Source of the DNA: Gemmatimonadales bacterium
GTDB taxonomy: Bacteria > Gemmatimonadota > Gemmatimonadetes > Gemmatimonadales > GWC2-71-9
Reading direction: 5' to 3'
Assembly: GCA_036500345.1 (NCBI GenBank)
Contig: DASYCE010000032.1
Location: forward strand, 1-64,000
DNA length: 64,000 bases
In this document: piece after piece, positions 1-8,463 of the stretch
Layout: the number at the start of each line of letters is the position of its first letter
Position numbering within the stretch: the first letter of the stretch is position 1
Notes under the pieces: model-generated
What the model was told of the DNA's origin: nothing
Databases searched by the model: none
Seen by the model: the letters and a program-made list of their open reading frames with translations, nothing else
Made by a program: the position numbers and the translations under genes

Positions 1-314
1 CCGTTGTGGATCAGCACCTGCGGACGCCCTTCCACCAGCGCCTCGATCCGCTTGTTGCGGAAGGTGAGGAGCGCCACGACGTAGTTGACGGCGATCAACG
101 TCGTCGCGGCGATCAATCCGCCGATCAGCGAATTGTCGCCGGCGTTCATCGAGTTCTGCACGGCGTTGGAGAGCACCAGCAGCAGCACGAGGTCGAACGG
201 TGCCAGCTGTCCCACCTGGCGCTTGCCCGTCACGCGCAGCAGCGCCAGGAGGAAGATGTACACCACGATCGAACGGACGACCAGCTCCCACCAGGGGACG
301 GCGATGTTCCACAT
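1..314 (-). CDS. DUF421 (YetF/YcaP-type) membrane protein, C-terminus outside window
   Basis: About 104 residues are readable on the minus strand from an ATG, and the frame stays open to the window edge. The N-terminus holds three hydrophobic stretches, and the segment GKRQVGQLAPFDLVLLLVLS matches the conserved start of DUF421 inner-membrane proteins. The last visible part (RNKRIEALVEGRPQVLIHNG) leads into the cytoplasmic domain, where the family usually reads EGxPxxLIxxG. Family role is poorly defined; Bacillus members affect spore or envelope traits. It lies 42 bases downstream of the ADOP permease stop on the same strand, so it could be the last gene of that transcript. Confidence 0.8.
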   Translation of the reverse strand, partial: MWNIAVPWWELVVRSIVVYIFLLALLRVTGKRQVGQLAPFDLVLLLVLSNAVQNSMNAGDNSLIGGLIAATTLIAVNYVVALLTFRNKRIEALVEGRPQVLIHN

Positions 315-356
315 CTCGGACGCTCGGCTTGGGGACGGCCGAAAGCTACAGCGTCG

Positions 357-3077
357 CTAGCTGCGCAGCGCCTCGGTCGGCTCCACGCTCGCGGCGCGCC
401 GTGCCGGGATCCAGCTGGCGACGACCACCGCCGCCGCGACGACGAGCACGACGCCGGCGTACGTCGCCGGGTCGGACGGCGCCACATCATACAGCAGCGA
501 CCGGAGGACTCGCGTCAACGCGAGGGCTGCAGCGACGCCGATGACGCCGCCGACCCCGGCGAGCCGGGCACCCTCCGCCATCACCATCCCGACCACGCTG
601 CCGCGCTCGGCGCCGAGCGCCATGCGGATGCCGATCTCGCGAGTGCGTTGCACCACGCCGAACGACATCACGCCGTAGATCCCCATCACCGCGAGCGCCA
701 GCGCGACGGCGGCGAAGATCGCCAGCAGCAGTGCGCTGAATCGTGCCTGTGCCGTGGCGTTGCCGACGCGAGCGGCCATGGTGCGGATGTCGTATACCGG
801 ATTCCCCGGTGCGATCTCCGCGATCGCACGACGCGCCGCACTGCTGACCGATGCCGGATCGACTGATGTCCGCAGGAAGATCACCAGCCTCTCGACGTGC
901 GATTGCCCGGTGGAGATGTAGCTGTCGGGTCGGGCCACCGAATCGATGGTGCCGAAGCGGACATCACCGACGATGCCGATCACCGTGGCGCCCTTGTCGA
1001 ACCCTCCCTGATAGATCTTCACCGCCTTCCCGATCGGATCTTCGTGGGGAAAGTATTGCTTCGCCGCGGCCTCGTTGATCAGCACCACGCGCGGAGCGCC
1101 CGCGGCGTCACCCGGAGCGAACATCCTTCCGCGGATCAGCGGCACGTGCAGGGCGCCGAACCAGTTCGGCGACACCCAGTGCACCCCGATCATCGCGTTG
1201 CCGGTGACGCTCTGTGGCCGGTCGGGAAAGGTCATGATGGTGCCGTTGCAACCGCCGTTGAGCGGCGGGCAATCAGCGAGCGCCACGCCGGTCACGCCGG
1301 GAACTGCGGCAAGCCGCGCCTGCAGCCGTTCGTAGAATCCGGGCAGCGAATCTGGCGAGAGAGCGCCCGGAGGAAACGCCGTGCGGATGGTCAGGATGTG
1401 GTCGGAGGTGAAGCCCGGATTCACGGCCATCAATCGCCCCAGGCTGCGCAGCATCAATCCCGAGCCCGCCAGCAGCACAAGCGCCAGCGCGACTTCGGCG
1501 ATCACTAGCGCGCGCCGTGTGGCGCCCAGCCGCGCGCTCATTCGCCCCGCGCCGCTGTCACGCAGGTGATCGGTCAGCGATGGACGCGTCGCCTGGAGCG
1601 CGGGGACGAGACCGAACCACACCCCCGCGACGAGTGTCACGGCAAACGTGAATCCGAGCGCAACCGGGTCGAGCCGGATCGCATCGAAGCCGCTCCCCGC
1701 GATCCCCGGCCCGATCCCCTGCGCCTGCAGCGCATCGGCGGGATTGAGATGCTGCAGCAGGTGAACGCCCCACCATGCCAGCGTGACGCTCGCGACGCCG
1801 CCGATCGCCGCGAGCAGCAGGCTCTCCGCAAGAAGGAGCCGCACCAGCCGTCCGCGCCCGGCACCGATCGCCAGGCGGACGCCGATCTCCTGCCGACGCG
1901 TCGCTGCGCGGCCGAGAAGGAGATTCGCCAGGTTGACGCAGGCGATCAGCAACACCATCCCCACGGCGGCGAAGAGCACCAGCAGCGAGCGTTGCACCAC
2001 CGGGGCTGCGCGCACCGAATTGAGCGAGCGTGCCGTCGCCGACCACTTGGCGGCGTCGGCCGTCGTCAGCATGTCCTTGGTGAATGGATAGCGATCGAAC
2101 GCCAGTGTCCCGGCGCGCGCGGCTTCGGCTGTCGCCTGCGCTGCCGTGACTCCAGGCTTGAGCCGTCCCACCAGGTCATACTCGAGCGACCACGGCTGCG
2201 TCATGGAGGCGCTGTCGCCGGCACCGATGGGCAACAGCGCTTCGGCGGTTCCCGACAACCCGCGGAACGTCGGCGGCAGCACGCCGATCACTTCGCAATC
2301 GTCGCCGTCGATGCGGACCGTCTTCCCGACCACGGCAGGATCGGCACTGAACCTCCGCTGCCACAATGCATCGCTGATCAGCGCGCGCTTCGGCGCATTG
2401 GGCCCGGCGTCTTCGTCGGCATCAAAGTCGTGGCCCATCGCCACGCCGACGCCGAGGGTGTGCAGGTAGGCGGCGCTGACCCACTCGATCGGCGCTCGTT
2501 CGGGATTCGGCCCGCTCAGCGTGGCCTGCTGTGTCAGGTGCAGTGCCATCGAGCTGTAGTTCCGCGAGGCATCACGGAATACCTCGAATTTCTGCCACGA
2601 CCAGGGAAACTCCACTCCCTTCGGTGCCGTGAGCACGATGTCGGTCAGTTGCGCCGGATCGCGATACGGCAGCGTCCGCAGCAGCACCGCGTTGACCGCC
2701 GAGAAGATCGCGGTGTTGGCGCCGATGCCGATGGCGAGTGTCATCACCGCGACGAGAGTGAACGCGGGGCGCTTCGCCAGTCCACGTGCGGCGTAGCGGA
2801 CGTCCTGGATCACGCCGTCGATTGATTCACGGAACGCCATCCGTTGTTCCTTTCGCTGGGCGGAGCGGTGGACCGGATTGTGGGACGGGTCGACCGACGA
2901 TCCGAGGCGCCGCATCGCTTCATCGCGTGCGGCGGTTGGAGACAGGCCGCGGTCGAGCAGCTGCGCGATCCGCGCGTCGAGGTGGAATCGGAGCTCCTCA
3001 TCCAGCGCGTCGCGGATGAATTCCTTCCGCCGCACGTCGAGGCGAAAGAGCCGGCGGACTCCGCGCGGCAGCCGCAC
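357..3077 (-). CDS. ADOP-family ABC permease (MacB/FtsX-like), PadR-linked
   Basis: Large inner-membrane permease of the acidobacterial duplicated orphan permease type. The N-terminal ~90 residues form a soluble prefix (EFIRDALDEELRFHLDARI), followed by a TM helix in LVAVMTLAIGIGANTAIFSA, a MacB periplasmic domain, three TM helices (VLFAAVGMVLLIACVNLANL), then a second periplasmic domain and FtsX block ending RRAASVEPTEALRS. No ATPase is encoded nearby, as usual for ADOPs. I chose the GTG four bases after the padR stop; an ATG 45 bases upstream would overlap padR by 41 bases and has no clear ribosome site. Cotranscription with padR is near certain. The substrate is unknown; MacB relatives export peptides or drugs or act as mechanotransmitters. 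Confidence 0.9.
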   Translation of the reverse strand: MRLPRGVRRLFRLDVRRKEFIRDALDEELRFHLDARIAQLLDRGLSPTAARDEAMRRLGSSVDPSHNPVHRSAQRKEQRMAFRESIDGVIQDVRYAARGLAKRPAFTLVAVMTLAIGIGANTAIFSAVNAVLLRTLPYRDPAQLTDIVLTAPKGVEFPWSWQKFEVFRDASRNYSSMALHLTQQATLSGPNPERAPIEWVSAAYLHTLGVGVAMGHDFDADEDAGPNAPKRALISDALWQRRFSADPAVVGKTVRIDGDDCEVIGVLPPTFRGLSGTAEALLPIGAGDSASMTQPWSLEYDLVGRLKPGVTAAQATAEAARAGTLAFDRYPFTKDMLTTADAAKWSATARSLNSVRAAPVVQRSLLVLFAAVGMVLLIACVNLANLLLGRAATRRQEIGVRLAIGAGRGRLVRLLLAESLLLAAIGGVASVTLAWWGVHLLQHLNPADALQAQGIGPGIAGSGFDAIRLDPVALGFTFAVTLVAGVWFGLVPALQATRPSLTDHLRDSGAGRMSARLGATRRALVIAEVALALVLLAGSGLMLRSLGRLMAVNPGFTSDHILTIRTAFPPGALSPDSLPGFYERLQARLAAVPGVTGVALADCPPLNGGCNGTIMTFPDRPQSVTGNAMIGVHWVSPNWFGALHVPLIRGRMFAPGDAAGAPRVVLINEAAAKQYFPHEDPIGKAVKIYQGGFDKGATVIGIVGDVRFGTIDSVARPDSYISTGQSHVERLVIFLRTSVDPASVSSAARRAIAEIAPGNPVYDIRTMAARVGNATAQARFSALLLAIFAAVALALAVMGIYGVMSFGVVQRTREIGIRMALGAERGSVVGMVMAEGARLAGVGGVIGVAAALALTRVLRSLLYDVAPSDPATYAGVVLVVAAAVVVASWIPARRAASVEPTEALRS

Positions 3078-3081
3078 GGTG

Positions 3082-3414
3082 CTATCGACCCTCGGCGAGG
3101 ATCGCCACGACTGCGTGGGCATAGCGCACCAGGTCGGCGGCGGCGCGCCGGAGATGCCTGCGGCCCTCCGGGGTCATGCTGTAGTACCGCGCGCGGCGAT
3201 TGTTGTCGGTGATCCCCCACTCGGCGCGGACCAGGCTGCGCGCTTCCATCCGATGCAGCGCCTGATAGAGCGCGCCGTCGTCGACCGCGAGGAATCCCTC
3301 GGAGTGCGCCTCGATCCAGACCGTGATCTCGAACCCGTGCATCGGTTCGCGGGCGAGTGCCTTGAGCACCAGCACGTCGAGGGTCCCCTTGAGCAGTGAC
3401 GGAGCAGCCGGCAT
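3082..3414 (-). CDS. PadR-family transcriptional regulator
   Basis: A 110-residue winged-helix protein beginning [20 protein letters not shown], the standard PadR opening (LLKGTLDxLILxxL), with the recognition region [20 protein letters not shown] and the wing [18 protein letters not shown]. The frame is open about 120 bases further upstream, but this ATG has GGGAGGAA four bases before it and matches family length. PadR proteins are phenolic-acid or drug-responsive repressors of adjacent transporter genes; PadR-ADOP pairing is very common in Acidobacteria and Gemmatimonadota. It most likely represses its own operon with the downstream permease. Confidence 0.93.
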   Translation of the reverse strand: MPAAPSLLKGTLDVLVLKALAREPMHGFEITVWIEAHSEGFLAVDDGALYQALHRMEARSLVRAEWGITDNNRRARYYSMTPEGRRHLRRAAADLVRYAHAVVAILAEGR

Positions 3415-3595
3415 CGCGTTCCTCCCAGTGTCTTCCCCTAGATGCTCAGAGAAGAAAGAGGGTCGCACCCGGGGGCGCCAGGCCGGCGCGGGAGGAAGGG
3501 CGCCGTCGCACGAGCGAACGGTGGCACTGTCCATCGCGCGCGCAACCGGGCGTCACCCTAACCAGGCAACGTCATCTCACTTGTTGGAGGGTATC

Positions 3596-3775
3596 ATGCT
3601 GCGCTGGGCACTCGGATTCTTCATTGTCGCGATCATCGCCGCCATCTTTGGCTTCGGCGGGATTGCGGTCGCATCAGCCGGAATCGCGAAGATCCTCTTC
3701 TTCATCTTCCTGATCCTGTTCCTGCTCTCGCTGCTGACGGGGCTCGTGTCGGGGCGGCGCGTTCCGCCGCCGTGA
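3596..3775 (+). CDS. DUF1328-type small membrane protein
   Basis: A 59-residue protein starting [20 protein letters not shown] with two hydrophobic helices and the pattern W-xx-xFxxxAxIAAxFGFGGIA, typical of the DUF1328/YtjA family of inner-membrane proteins often induced by envelope or oxidative stress. A ribosome site TTGGAGG sits five bases before the ATG. It is divergent from padR with about 180 bases between the start codons. Function is unknown. Confidence 0.9.
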   Translation: MLRWALGFFIVAIIAAIFGFGGIAVASAGIAKILFFIFLILFLLSLLTGLVSGRRVPPP

Positions 3776-3798
3776 CACGCGCGGCGCCACGGCGTTGC

Positions 3799-4203
3799 TC
3801 ACTCCCAGAGGTCGGCGGCGAGGATCCGGACCGCCACCTCGCCGTGCGAGGTGTTCTTCCCGCCGCTGAGCCAGGCGGGAAGATGATCGAACGCACCGCC
3901 CCGATCGGCCGGCTGGACCACACCGTTGAGCACCAGCCAGCGGCCCGATTGGCGGTCGGCGTAGGTGAGCAGCACGTCCGACGACCGGCGCAGCTGCGAC
4001 ATCAGCGACGCATCCCCTGCCACGAAGACCCGATCAGACTCGCCCGGCCTTACGCGCACCAGCGATGCGCGAAGAATGCCCTGCGAATCTCGGGACGTCA
4101 GGATCGCCTCGGGGGAGTGGGCGACGAGATCGTGAACCTGCGCCATTTCCTGACGCCGACGATCGCGTGATCTGGTCCCTACTTCAGCTTCAGGCATCCT
4201 CAT
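3799..4203 (-). CDS. Pyridoxamine 5'-phosphate oxidase-like FMN split-barrel protein
   Basis: A 134-residue protein resembling general-stress FMN-binding split-barrel proteins: AHSPEAILTSRDSQGILRASLVRV is the first strand pair and RVFVAGDASLMSQLRRSSDVLLTYADRQSGRWLVLNG matches the family core (hydrolysis/oxidase-like beta-barrel binding FMN or F420). The C-terminal extension is short. The ATG used has a CAGGGG site nine bases upstream; a second ATG at residue 20 is possible. It converges on the DUF1328 gene. The enzymatic substrate cannot be told from sequence. Confidence 0.75.
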   Translation of the reverse strand: MRMPEAEVGTRSRDRRRQEMAQVHDLVAHSPEAILTSRDSQGILRASLVRVRPGESDRVFVAGDASLMSQLRRSSDVLLTYADRQSGRWLVLNGVVQPADRGGAFDHLPAWLSGGKNTSHGEVAVRILAADLWE

Positions 4204-4242
4204 TATCAGGCCCCTGACAGTTTAGTGTGTCACCAAAGCGAA

Positions 4243-4308
4243 GCGGGCGCGTCCCTGAACCATCTCGGTTCATCGGTCGCGCCCGCATCGTCCGGGGCCC
4301 AGCCCCGG
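4243..4308. repeat. Two consecutive hairpins between divergent genes
   Basis: First hairpin: arms GCGGGCGCG (4243-4251) and CGCGCCCGC (4278-4286) with an inner stem TGAACC/GGTTCA (4256-4261/4267-4272). Second hairpin: CCGGGG/CCCCGG (4292-4297/4303-4308). They lie in the 228-base space between the divergent FMN-protein gene and the kinase-like gene, where a simple terminator is not expected. They may be a leader attenuator or small RNA. Confidence 0.55.
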
Positions 4309-4431
4309 CGTGATCGAGCGGATGGCGCACCTGCAGCCATCCCTGTGTTGTGCGTTGCAGCTGAGAGTATCAGGCGACGATTCGAGAACCGCAAGGGGTG
4401 ACAGCAGGATGATGACGGGCGATCGTTAGGG

Positions 4432-5118
4432 ATGGCAACTTCCCCGGAGGAAATGGATCACGACACCTCGCGCGAGAGCGTCGCGCGGGAGGTGGAGTGT
4501 CTCTGCACCATCGGCGCGATCGCCGGCCGGGTGGCGCATGAGATCAACAATCCGCTCGCCGGGGTCCACAACTCGTTCCGGCTGGTCAAGGATGCCATCC
4601 CGCAGAGCCACCCGCACTTCGCCTACGTCGCGGCGATCGAGCGGCAGATCCAGCGCATCGCCGCCGTCACCCGCCGCTTCGCTGATACCTACAGCGCCGA
4701 GGCCGATAGCGCCGTCGGTGTGGCGGTGTCGGCGATCGTCGGCGGCGCAGTACAGATGGCGGTGCAGGCGATCGGCACGGGAACGCCTCCGGTCGAAATT
4801 CTCAACGCCGTCCATCTTCCCTTTCCCCAGGCGGCCGGACTCCTCCGCCACGTCCTGATCCCGGGGTTCGGGGCCGCGATCCGCGCCGCCGATCCCGCGA
4901 CCAGCGTGACGATCGACACTCGCATTCCCAGCGGGGTCCTGATCGTGGAAGTGCGTTATCTGGCGATACTGTCGTCTCATCCTCCAGAGCTCGATGCCCA
5001 CGCGCAGCGACTTCTCGCGGCGCTCGGCGGCACGACCGAACTCCATACCGAAGGTGCCCAGATGACTGTACTCCAGGTCCGGATCCCGTTCGATCGGGTC
5101 GCGGGGGAAACGTCGTGA
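4432..5118 (+). CDS. Histidine-kinase-like protein with intact H-box and degenerate ATPase domain
   Basis: A 228-residue soluble protein. Residues 25-70 form a DHp-like dimerisation helix with the phospho-acceptor motif GRVAHEINNPLAG (His36). The C-terminal half keeps the outline of an HATPase domain (LRHVLIPGFGAAIRA where an N-box is expected; LLAALGGTTELHTEGA before the last strand), but the N-box Asn is absent and the DxGxG and GxGLG ATP-binding loops are missing. It therefore probably cannot autophosphorylate and may be a histidine phosphotransferase, in the manner of Caulobacter ChpT, or a phosphatase. It overlaps the response regulator by GTGA, so the two are translationally coupled. 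Confidence 0.75.
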   Translation: MATSPEEMDHDTSRESVAREVECLCTIGAIAGRVAHEINNPLAGVHNSFRLVKDAIPQSHPHFAYVAAIERQIQRIAAVTRRFADTYSAEADSAVGVAVSAIVGGAVQMAVQAIGTGTPPVEILNAVHLPFPQAAGLLRHVLIPGFGAAIRAADPATSVTIDTRIPSGVLIVEVRYLAILSSHPPELDAHAQRLLAALGGTTELHTEGAQMTVLQVRIPFDRVAGETS

Positions 5119-5852
5119 ATTCCCGGGGACGAATTCTCCTCGCCGACGACGAGGACACCTTTCTGCAGTCGACCGCGGAACTCCTCCGGAAGGAAGGGTA
5201 TTCGGTCGGCACCGCGCCCGACGCGGCGTCGGCGCTTGCCGCGGTCCAGGGCGGCTCGTTCGACCTGGTGGTCAGCGACCTCGAGATGCCAGGCAACGAG
5301 AATCTCGCGCTGGTGCGCCGGCTCGCCGAGGAAGCCGGGGGATTGCCGGTCATCATCCTGACCGGTTTTCCGTCGACCGAATCGGCGATCGCGTCAATCG
5401 AGCTTCCCGTCGCCGCGTATCTGCGGAAACCCGTCGCCTGGGACGACCTGCTGGTCCGGATCGAGGGCGCGATCGCCCGCTTCCGCGCCTATCGCAGCAT
5501 GCGCCGCACCGAGGAGCAACTCGAGGCGTGGCGCGACGAATTCCACCGGGCCACCACCCCAAACCAGACGACCAAGCAGGCCGCGGGCGCCCAGATCGAC
5601 GCCTTCCTCGCCCTCACGCTGCGCAACGTGATGGGATCGCTCAGCAATCTCGAGACCCTCGGCCAGGCGCTCAGCGGCAGGGAAGTGGTCCGCGGATCAC
5701 CGTGCCAGCTGATCAACTGTCCGCGGGGATTGCAACTGCAGCAGGCGGTTCGCGAAACGATCGCGGTGCTCGAAGAGACCAAGGGGTCGTTCAAATCGAA
5801 GACCTTGGCAACACTTCGCGAGCGTCTCGAGCTCCTGCTCGAGGTCGTCTGA
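5115..5852 (+). CDS. Response regulator with C-terminal helical domain
   Basis: A 245-residue protein with a complete receiver domain at residues 5-120: acidic pair D11/D12, phospho-acceptor D55 in VVSDLEMPG, T83 and K105 (YLRKPV). A linker with a coiled-coil tendency (RRTEEQLEAWRDEF) follows, then a C-terminal block (LQQAVRETIAVLEETKGSFK and SKTLATLRERLELLL) that resembles a short helical tail recurrent in bacterial PAS/receiver proteins. There is no recognisable DNA-binding or enzymatic output. The GTG start overlaps the stop of the kinase-like gene, making His36 of that protein the likely phosphodonor or phosphatase partner. Confidence 0.85.
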   Translation: MNSRGRILLADDEDTFLQSTAELLRKEGYSVGTAPDAASALAAVQGGSFDLVVSDLEMPGNENLALVRRLAEEAGGLPVIILTGFPSTESAIASIELPVAAYLRKPVAWDDLLVRIEGAIARFRAYRSMRRTEEQLEAWRDEFHRATTPNQTTKQAAGAQIDAFLALTLRNVMGSLSNLETLGQALSGREVVRGSPCQLINCPRGLQLQQAVRETIAVLEETKGSFKSKTLATLRERLELLLEVV

Positions 5853-5943
5853 CACGATGTGTGTATGATGTGTGGGGATGAACGTCACCGCACGACCGGA
5901 TAGCGCTTCCGGAGCATTCATACACGCAGGCTGCAGGACACAT

Positions 5944-5964
5944 GACTCGACTCGGGGTCGAGTC
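5944..5964. repeat. Hairpin downstream of response regulator
   Basis: Perfect 7-base arms GACTCGA (5944-5950) and TCGAGTC (5958-5964) around the loop CTCGGGG. It is about 90 bases after the response-regulator stop. No T-run follows, so it is at best a weak terminator. Confidence 0.4.
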
Positions 5965-5998
5965 CCTTAACGACCGGTGGCCCCGGGCCCCGCGAGTT

Positions 5999-6039
5999 GA
6001 AGGCGTCCGTCCGCTCCATGGGAGCCGGTGGACGCCTTC
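5999..6039. terminator. Ten-base-pair hairpin, possible terminator or leader structure
   Basis: Arms GAAGGCGTCC (5999-6008) and GGACGCCTTC (6030-6039), with the inner pairing CTCC/GGAG. GCGTTTTC follows on the plus strand. It could end the kinase/regulator transcript or sit in the leader of the small ORF whose ATG is 27 bases downstream. Confidence 0.5.
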
Positions 6040-6066
6040 CGCGTTTTCTGACCAGTGAGGACGGCG

Positions 6067-6252
6067 ATGCCAGGACATACCTTCAGCGGGCTCAAGCCGG
6101 GCGACGGACTCGGCGACTTCATCTCCTTCACCACCGACGCGGGCCCCCGGTACAACCCGGCGCCAAACCGGCCGGTGGTGATCCACGAGTACGATGACGA
6201 GCGGGAAGTACCACCCTCCCGCAATCGCTGGTCGGTCGTCCCCCCAGCGTGA
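6067..6252 (+). CDS. Small hypothetical protein
   Basis: A 61-residue frame beginning MPGHTFSGLKPGDGLGDFIS with GTGAGG about six bases before the ATG. It has no TM segment and no motif I recognise; it is rich in Gly/Pro/Arg. Ribosome site and position after a hairpin support translation, but low-complexity GC-rich DNA can produce such frames by chance. Confidence 0.4.
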   Translation: MPGHTFSGLKPGDGLGDFISFTTDAGPRYNPAPNRPVVIHEYDDEREVPPSRNRWSVVPPA

Positions 6253-6359
6253 ACTCCGTCGTTGCCCAGCGAATAAACTGGACCACCCGGCGGAGTTTGG
6301 TACCACCGCCGGGACCGCGTTCAAGTAGATCGTAGCGATCCCTCTCCCCGGAGACTGGT

Positions 6360-6536
6360 ATGCTGCGGCAGATCGCGAGCCTGATGGTGGGAGCCCTTCT
6401 GATAGCACCTCTCGGCTTTGGTGTGAGCAACGCGGCACTCGCCGCTCTCGCCCGGACCATTTTCGCATTCCTGATCCTTGCGATCGTGCTCGAATCGTTT
6501 GCTGCCGCCGTCTGGACGAGGCGCTGGTCGGTCTGA
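6360..6536 (+). CDS. Small two-helix membrane protein
   Basis: A 58-residue frame, MLRQIASLMVGALLIAPLGF at the start and RTIFAFLILAIVLESFAAAV in the second half, ending in the basic tail TRRWSV. Two predicted TM helices and the size recall the DUF1328 protein at 3.6 kb (MLRWALGFF...), although residue identity is low. A GGAGA site is about six bases upstream. Function is unknown; it may belong to a group of stress-related small envelope proteins in this region. Confidence 0.65.
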   Translation: MLRQIASLMVGALLIAPLGFGVSNAALAALARTIFAFLILAIVLESFAAAVWTRRWSV

Positions 6537-6555
6537 TCTCCGCGGATGACCGCCG

Positions 6556-7476
6556 CTAGCGCGAACTCTTTTTCAATGATTTCATCATCGCCTTGGTCAA
6601 TCCCTGGCGGGACGCCAGCATGTCGCGCCAGGGATCGTCGATCGTCGGAGTCGAGCGGCGCAAGCGCGGTAGGGTGAACTGGTCACCCCGCTTGATCGTC
6701 GCGAGCTGGTCCCACGAGATCGGCACTGAGACCCCTGCTTCGGCGCGCGCGCGCGGGCACCACGGCGCGATCGCCGTCGCACCGCGGGTGTTGCGAAGCC
6801 AGTCGATGAAAATCACGCCCTCCCGTTCTGCCTTGCTCGCCTTGATGATGAACTGATCGGGAAAGACCGATTCCATCTGGCTCGCCACCGCGCGCGCGAA
6901 TTCGCTCACTTCGTCCCAACGACTCCGACGCGCGATCGGCACCACCACGTGCAGTCCTTTCCCGCCGGTTGTCTTGACCCAGCTCGCCAGCCCGAGCTCG
7001 TCGAGGAGGGCACCGAGACCGCGCGCCGCCTGCTGCGTCGACTTCCACGAGACCCCGGGACCCGGATCGAGATCGAAGATGATCCGGTCGGGACAATCCG
7101 GATCATCGGTCCGCGATCCCCACGGATGGATCTCGAGCACTCCCCATTGCACCAGCGCCACCAGGCCGGCGACGTCGCCCACGGCGACATACATCCGCCG
7201 TTGCCCATTCCCCTGGAGGATCGAAACGGTGTCCAGTACGTCGGGAGGCAGTCCCGGCCAGTGCTTCTGAAAAAAGCAGGTGCCGGCGACGCCGTCGGGA
7301 CAGCGCACCAATGACAACGGCCGCCCCCCCACGTGCGGCAGCATCAGCGGGCCGACCGCCGCGATGTATTCCGCCAGCTGGATCTTGGTGATCTTCGACC
7401 CCGGATAGATCACGCGGTCAGGGTGGCTGATCGCAACACCCGCGACCGTCGCGGTGGCGCTCTTCGAAGGACTCAT
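6556..7476 (-). CDS. ligD: LigD-type polymerase/primase domain protein (NHEJ)
   Basis: A stand-alone archaeo-eukaryotic primase-family polymerase of the LigD PolDom type (306 residues from MSPSKSATATVAG). It carries the family landmarks YPGSKITKIQLAEY near the N-terminus, the metal-binding IIFDLDPGPG motif (two catalytic Asp), KTTGGKGLHVVVPI with the histidine, and VIFIDWLRNTRGATAIAPW. It fills gaps and adds ribonucleotides at double-strand-break ends. Its ATG overlaps the stop of the upstream ligase gene (ATGA), so the two are translationally coupled and together replace a fused LigD. No ligase or phosphoesterase domain is attached. Confidence 0.93.
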   Translation of the reverse strand: MSPSKSATATVAGVAISHPDRVIYPGSKITKIQLAEYIAAVGPLMLPHVGGRPLSLVRCPDGVAGTCFFQKHWPGLPPDVLDTVSILQGNGQRRMYVAVGDVAGLVALVQWGVLEIHPWGSRTDDPDCPDRIIFDLDPGPGVSWKSTQQAARGLGALLDELGLASWVKTTGGKGLHVVVPIARRSRWDEVSEFARAVASQMESVFPDQFIIKASKAEREGVIFIDWLRNTRGATAIAPWCPRARAEAGVSVPISWDQLATIKRGDQFTLPRLRRSTPTIDDPWRDMLASRQGLTKAMMKSLKKSSR

Positions 7477-8432
7477 TGGGCTCGCTCGCGTCGAACGTTG
7501 GTGGCTGGTTTGTCTTCGCGGATCCCCTGGAATACCGGGTGACGCAAGCGTCCGTCGTTGGTCCACTCCGTAAAGGACACTTCCGCCACGAGTCGCGGCT
7601 TGACCCACTGCGCCGTCCCCGGCACGCCGGCAGGACGCGTCGCCAGCGGCATCTTCGGGGTCTCGAGGAGCCGCAACCGCCGCCGCAGTTCGCGCAGGAT
7701 CGCGTCGTTGAATCCGCTGCCGACCCGGCCCGCGTAACGAAGTTCACCCTTCTCGTGCACGCCCAGGAGCAGCGAGCCGAGACCGACCCGAGCCCCACCT
7801 GGGGGAGTGAAGCCGATCACCACGAACTCCTGCCGGTTGCTGCATTTCACCTTGACCCAATCGGACGTGCGGCGGCTCGCATACGGCGCGCCGTTCCGCT
7901 TTCCGATGATCCCCTCGAGGCCGAGCTTGCACGCGGCCCGCAGCAACACCTTCCCCTCGCCGTCGAGTCGCTGGCCGAGGCGTACCGCGCCGGTTGCCGC
8001 GACCTTCGATTTCCGGAAAAGCTGCTCCAGCTTCGTCCTCCGGTCGCGGAGCGGTAGCGATCGAAGATCGGCGCCCCCCGCGCGGAGGAGATCGAAGACG
8101 AAATAGGTGAGGTCCTGGTCGCGGGCTGCGTCGAGACTCTGCTGCAGCAGGGTGAAGCGCGAGCGGCCGGATCGATCGAGGACGACAACCTCGCCGTCGA
8201 GCGTCGCCGATCCGAGTCGAAGCTTGCTGATCGAGCGCGCCAGGCCGGGGAACCGGTCGGTCCAGTCGTTGCCGCGCCGGGTGAGAAGTCGGACGTCGCG
8301 ATCGGTCACAATCGCCTCGAGGCGATATCCGTCGTACTTCACCTCGTAGATCCACTCGTCGCCGGCTGGAGGGGCATCGACGAGCGTGCAGAGTTCGGGC
8401 GGGACGAACTGCGGCGCCGATTCCCGGTTCAC
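7473..8432 (-). CDS. ligD: ATP-dependent DNA ligase, LigD ligase domain (NHEJ)
   Basis: A 319-residue DNA ligase consisting of nucleotidyltransferase plus OB-fold only. Adenylation motif I is KYDGYR with Lys32 as the AMP-accepting residue; TLDGEVVVLD, EGIIGKR and WVKVKC are motifs III, IV and V; the C-terminal half (FVVIGFTPPGGARVGLGSLL) is the OB-fold typical of LigD. It seals breaks held by Ku. The start is GTG, 31 bases after ku on the minus strand; no in-frame ATG precedes it. The 3'-phosphoesterase domain of canonical LigD is absent. Confidence 0.94.
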   Translation of the reverse strand: MNRESAPQFVPPELCTLVDAPPAGDEWIYEVKYDGYRLEAIVTDRDVRLLTRRGNDWTDRFPGLARSISKLRLGSATLDGEVVVLDRSGRSRFTLLQQSLDAARDQDLTYFVFDLLRAGGADLRSLPLRDRRTKLEQLFRKSKVAATGAVRLGQRLDGEGKVLLRAACKLGLEGIIGKRNGAPYASRRTSDWVKVKCSNRQEFVVIGFTPPGGARVGLGSLLLGVHEKGELRYAGRVGSGFNDAILRELRRRLRLLETPKMPLATRPAGVPGTAQWVKPRLVAEVSFTEWTNDGRLRHPVFQGIREDKPATNVRRERAQ

Positions 8433-8463
8433 GCCGCCCGCTCGTCATGCGCGCCGCCATCCA

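Noticed and set aside
5941-5975. A T-arm-like word (GGGGTCGAGTCCC) suggesting a tRNA
   Set aside because: The T-loop lacks TTC, and no D-arm, anticodon stem or acceptor pairing can be drawn.
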